From an uncultured Verrucomicrobiota bacterium (lineage in GTDB: Bacteria > Verrucomicrobiota > Verrucomicrobiia > Opitutales > Opitutaceae): a stretch of 64,000 nucleotides of DNA. Every line of letters begins with the position of its first letter. Position 1 is the first letter of the stretch. Below are positions 60,825-64,000 of the stretch, in pieces. The stretch is from positions 352,672-416,671 of the forward strand of contig CAIUGM010000014.1 of NCBI GenBank assembly GCA_903898675.1, written 5' to 3'. Under the pieces are notes generated by a model. It was not told where the DNA came from. It saw only the letters and a program-made list of their open reading frames with translations, and ran no database searches. The position numbers and the translations under genes are program-made.

Positions 60825-62090
60825 GGGAATGATCGCGCCCTTGCAGACGCAGAGGATGCCGTCGCGGATGACGACCTCGTGTGCGTAGTCACCGTCGGGC
60901 TTGCCCTCGGGTGAAAGCACCACGTTGTCCCCGATCCGCGCGTTCTTGTCGATGATCGCGTGCCGGATGCGGCAGTTGCGGCCGACGCCGATAGAAGGCC
61001 GGTTCTGCGCTTTGTCCGCCGCCACTTCCGTGTCCGTCTGATAGTAATCAGCCCCCATCATGACGACATCCTCGAGGTTGGAATTTTCCCCGAGGATCGA
61101 GCGGATGCTGATGACGCAATGCTTGAGCGACGAATCGGTCACCAGGCAGCCGTCGCCGATGATCACGTGATCAATCGAGCAGCGGTTGATCTTGGAGGCC
61201 GGGAGATAGCGCGGATGGGTGTAGATTGGCGCGGCGCGGTCGAAAAAATTGAACGGCGGCAGGGGCTGGGCCAGCGCGAGGTTGGCCTCGAAGAAGGCGC
61301 TCACGGTGCCGATGTCCTCCCAGTAGCCCTCGAAAATATAGCTGCACAGCTTTGAATTTCCCAGGAGGGCGGGAATGACCTCCTTGCCGAAATCCTTCAT
61401 GTTGTTGTCGAGCGCCTTTCTCAGCACCTCGCGGCTGAAGACGTAGATGCCCATGGAGGCCAGGCAGCGTTTTTCCGCGGCGGGCGTCAGTTTCTGCTCC
61501 AGCGCCGGGCTGATCACGAGGCTGTTGATGACGGCGGGGTCCTTCGGTTTCTCGACGAATTCCGCAATGGTGAGATCGTCGGCGACCCGCATGAGCCCGA
61601 GCCCCTCGATCTTGGAAACCGGAAACGGAATCGCGGCAATCGTCACATCCGCACCGGTGGCGATGTGCTGGTCAACAATCTTGCTGAAATCCATCCGGTA
61701 CAATTGGTCGCCGGACAGGATCAGGACGTAGTCGTGACCGTGCCGGTGGAAGTGGACCAGGTTGCGGCGGACGGCATCGGCCGTGCCTTCATACCAGGCA
61801 TTGCTTTTTTCCGTCTGCTCGGCCGACAGGATGTCGATGAAGCCCCCGCCAAACGGGTCGAACTGGTAACTTTTCTGGATGTGCCGGTGGAGTGACGCCG
61901 TCAGAAACTGGGAGAGAACGAAGATGCGATTGTAGCCGGAATTCAGACAGTTGCTGATCGGGATATCCACCAGCCGGTATTTGCCGGCAAGCGGCACCGC
62001 CGGCTTGCAGCGTTCCTTCGTCAGGGGATACAGCCGGGTTCCGCGCCCGCCGCCCATGATCACCGACAAGACTCTTTTTGATTCCGCCAT
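60807..62090 (-). CDS. glgC: Glucose-1-phosphate adenylyltransferase
   Basis: A 427-residue ADP-glucose pyrophosphorylase. VIMGGGRGTRLYPLTKERCK is the nucleotide site. RLVDIPISNCLNSG, YEGTADAVRRN and LILSGDQLYRMDF follow, with a left-handed beta-helix C-terminal domain (from about residue 290, IGDGCLV, IGVGRNCRI and similar turns). It makes ADP-glucose for glycogen. A TTG 5 codons upstream is in frame; ATG 62090 (MAESKRVLS) is used. No other glg genes are next to it. Confidence 0.95.
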   Translation of the reverse strand: MAESKRVLSVIMGGGRGTRLYPLTKERCKPAVPLAGKYRLVDIPISNCLNSGYNRIFVLSQFLTASLHRHIQKSYQFDPFGGGFIDILSAEQTEKSNAWYEGTADAVRRNLVHFHRHGHDYVLILSGDQLYRMDFSKIVDQHIATGADVTIAAIPFPVSKIEGLGLMRVADDLTIAEFVEKPKDPAVINSLVISPALEQKLTPAAEKRCLASMGIYVFSREVLRKALDNNMKDFGKEVIPALLGNSKLCSYIFEGYWEDIGTVSAFFEANLALAQPLPPFNFFDRAAPIYTHPRYLPASKINRCSIDHVIIGDGCLVTDSSLKHCVISIRSILGENSNLEDVVMMGADYYQTDTEVAADKAQNRPSIGVGRNCRIRHAIIDKNARIGDNVVLSPEGKPDGDYAHEVVIRDGILCVCKGAIIPSGFTL

Positions 62091-62159
62091 AGGGGTAGTG
62101 TTCAAATTCCTTGCGGTATGATTTGAACGCCGTCAAAAATCGCCAGCTTAAATCTCCTT

Positions 62160-64000
62160 ATGTGCGGAATCGTCGGCTACATCGGCAAGCAGAAGGCTTC
62201 GGCCATCATCCTCGAGGGGCTCAAACGCCTCGAGTACCGGGGCTATGACTCGGCCGGCATCGCGATCCAGCAGCCGGGACGCTTCGACATTGCCAAGAAG
62301 GCCGGGCGGGTCGAGGGCCTGATCAAGCACACGGCCGCCCAGAAAATCACCGGCACCACCGGGATCGGGCACACGCGCTGGGCGACCCATGGCGGCGTCA
62401 CCGACGCCAACTCCCACCCGCACATCAGCAGCGACGGCAAGTTCGCGCTGATCCACAACGGCGTCATTGAAAACTACGCCAACATCAAGAAATTCCTGCT
62501 GCCGAAGGGCTATACCTTCAAGTCCGAGACTGACACCGAGGTGCTGTGCAACCTGATCGCGTACCATTACCAGAAGGAACCCGAGACCGCCGAGGGCAGC
62601 CGCTTCCTGGAGTCGGTGCGCAAGACCCTGCGCCACGTCGAGGGCACGTACGGGATTGCCTTGATGTGCGTCGACTGCCCCGCCGAAATCGTGTCCGCCC
62701 GCAAGGGCTCGCCCCTGATCCTCGGGGTGGGCGACGGCGAGTACATGCTCGCGAGCGATGTCTCGGCGATCATCAGCCGCACCCAGAACGTCGTTTACCT
62801 GAAGGACGGGGAAATCGTCCACATCACCTCGAAGAATTTCTCGATCACCACCCTGGAAGCCGAGGATGTTTCGCCGGTCATCGACACGGTCACCTGGAAG
62901 ATCGAGGAGTCCGAGCTGAACGGCTACACGCACTTCATGGAGAAGGAGATTTTCGAGCAGCCGGCGGCGCTGGAGAACACGATGCGCGGCCGTTTCTCCG
63001 AGGACGGCAGCACCGCCCAGTTCGGCGGCTTGAATGTCTCCGCCGTCGACCTGCGGCAGGTCGACCGCTTTCACTTCCTCGCCTGCGGCAGCGCCTGGCA
63101 CGCCTGCCTGGTGACCGAGCATTTGATCGAGCGCTTCGCCCGCGTGCCGGTGGAGGTGGATTACGCCTCGGAGTTCCGGTACCGCAACATGCCGCTGGGT
63201 AACAATACGCTTTTTTTCACCATCAGCCAGTCGGGTGAAACCATCGATACCCTCGCCGCGCTGCGCGAGGCCCACCGCAAGGGCTACAAGGTGCTCGCGA
63301 TCAGCAATGTCGTCGGCTCCTCGATCGCGCGCGAGTCGGATGGGGGCGTCTACCAGCACGTCGGCCCCGAGATCGGCGTGGCCTCCACCAAGGCGTTCAC
63401 CTCCCAGCTCCTCGTGGGCGCGATGCTCGCCCTGTATCTCGGCCGCATGCGCGACCTGAACTTCAGCGATGGCGTCGAGTACGTGAACGCGCTCAAAGGC
63501 GCGCCCAACCTGGTGCGCAAGACCCTCGAGCTCGCCCCGGCGATCAAGGCCATCGCCCAGCGCTACGCGCATTTCCACGACTTCCTGTTCCTCGGCCGGT
63601 TGTCGCTCTTTCCGGTCGCGCTCGAGGGTGCGCTCAAGCTCAAGGAGATCTCCTACATCCACGCGGAGGGCTACCCCGCCGCGGAGATGAAGCACGGCCC
63701 CATCGCGCTGATCAGCGAGCAGTGCCCTTCCCTCTTCTTCGTCCCCTCGGGCGAGATGTTCAACAAGGTCGTGTCGTCCATGCAGGAAATCAAGGCGCGG
63801 AAGGGCAAAATCATCGCCGTCGCCACCGAGAATTGCGACCTGCCCGCCGGGCTGGCAGACGAAGTCATCCGCATCCCCGAGTGCCACGAGGCCGTGCTGC
63901 CCATCGTGGCGGCGGTGCCGGTCCAATTGCTGAGTTATTACATGGCGGTGGAGTTGAAGCGCGACGTCGACAAGCCGCGCAATCTCGCCAAGTCGGTGAC
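62160..64000 (+). CDS. glmS: Glutamine--fructose-6-phosphate aminotransferase, 3' end cut by window edge
   Basis: The first 613 codons are present; a couple of residues and the stop should follow. It makes glucosamine-6-phosphate for peptidoglycan and lipid A. MCGIVGYIGKQKAS has the catalytic Cys2, with RGYDSAGIA, GHTRWATHGGV and HNGVIENYANIK in the glutaminase domain. Two SIS domains follow with ACGSAWHACLV, FTISQSGETIDTLAALREAH, VASTKAFTSQLL and EISYIHAEGYPAAEMKHGP. Residues KPRNLAKSVT end the visible part, which is where the family ends with VE. Confidence 0.96.
   Translation, partial: MCGIVGYIGKQKASAIILEGLKRLEYRGYDSAGIAIQQPGRFDIAKKAGRVEGLIKHTAAQKITGTTGIGHTRWATHGGVTDANSHPHISSDGKFALIHNGVIENYANIKKFLLPKGYTFKSETDTEVLCNLIAYHYQKEPETAEGSRFLESVRKTLRHVEGTYGIALMCVDCPAEIVSARKGSPLILGVGDGEYMLASDVSAIISRTQNVVYLKDGEIVHITSKNFSITTLEAEDVSPVIDTVTWKIEESELNGYTHFMEKEIFEQPAALENTMRGRFSEDGSTAQFGGLNVSAVDLRQVDRFHFLACGSAWHACLVTEHLIERFARVPVEVDYASEFRYRNMPLGNNTLFFTISQSGETIDTLAALREAHRKGYKVLAISNVVGSSIARESDGGVYQHVGPEIGVASTKAFTSQLLVGAMLALYLGRMRDLNFSDGVEYVNALKGAPNLVRKTLELAPAIKAIAQRYAHFHDFLFLGRLSLFPVALEGALKLKEISYIHAEGYPAAEMKHGPIALISEQCPSLFFVPSGEMFNKVVSSMQEIKARKGKIIAVATENCDLPAGLADEVIRIPECHEAVLPIVAAVPVQLLSYYMAVELKRDVDKPRNLAKSV

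Overview
The window looks like the chromosome of a Gram-negative, GC-rich member of the Verrucomicrobiota, most likely Opitutales/Opitutaceae. This assignment is an inference from gene content, because no rRNA is present. The envelope is Gram-negative (LpxI, SppA, Lgt, ExbB/ExbD). Other indicators are a fused SecDF, an exosortase/EpsI fusion, a verrucomicrobial-style pseudopilin and a hut operon with HutF. The window carries about 50 protein genes, one tRNA, one candidate large non-coding RNA and many palindromic repeats. No prophage, IS element, CRISPR array or rRNA operon was seen.

Layout. 1-7.1 kb: tail of a polysaccharide tyrosine kinase, lpxI, a DUF151 nuclease-like gene, a tRNA dihydrouridine synthase, sufT, sppA and a conserved protein of unknown function. 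7.2-11.5 kb: a dapF-like gene lacking both catalytic cysteines, an exosortase-EpsI fusion with a 30-residue membrane peptide behind it, and an ECF sigma/anti-sigma pair. 11.7-18.4 kb: fabV, dtd, a cytidylyltransferase-GHMP kinase fusion, an SDR, and exbB-exbD with a transglutaminase-like secreted protein. 18.5-23.6 kb: mcsA-mcsB-clpC (protein arginine phosphorylation and proteolysis) and a branched-chain aminotransferase. 23.7-32.5 kb: pseudopilin, CBS-containing pyrophosphatase, glnS, gltX, an M14 peptidase-like gene, rluA family and hpf. 32.8-40.1 kb: hutH-hutU-hutI-hutF plus an M20 hydrolase where hutG would be expected. 40.1-47.9 kb: tRNA-Arg, recJ, secDF, yajC, speA and an alpha/beta hydrolase. 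48.1-54.5 kb: ppc, a methyltransferase and hrpB. 54.5-55.7 kb: about 1.2 kb with no gene but dense RNA structure. 55.7-64 kb: typA, gcvT-gcvH plus a repeat protein, lgt, glgC and glmS (cut by the window end).

Most interesting points. (1) A candidate large structured RNA of about 0.9 kb lies between hrpB and typA. It has GNRA-capped helices, an H-type pseudoknot and a perfect 11-bp terminator. I could not match it to RNase P RNA, tmRNA or an intron. (2) Intergenic palindromic repeats recur throughout, and related sequences sit in frame inside housekeeping genes (hrpB, glnS, dus, sufT), resembling the palindromic-element insertions known from Rickettsia. (3) Two enzymes have unexpected chemistry or context: the Ser/Ser dapF homologue and the M20 hydrolase ending the histidine pathway.

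The work was done by reading the sequence only; no homology search or RNA folding was run. Starts were chosen by inspection, and where I moved a start away from the longest open frame the reason is given.
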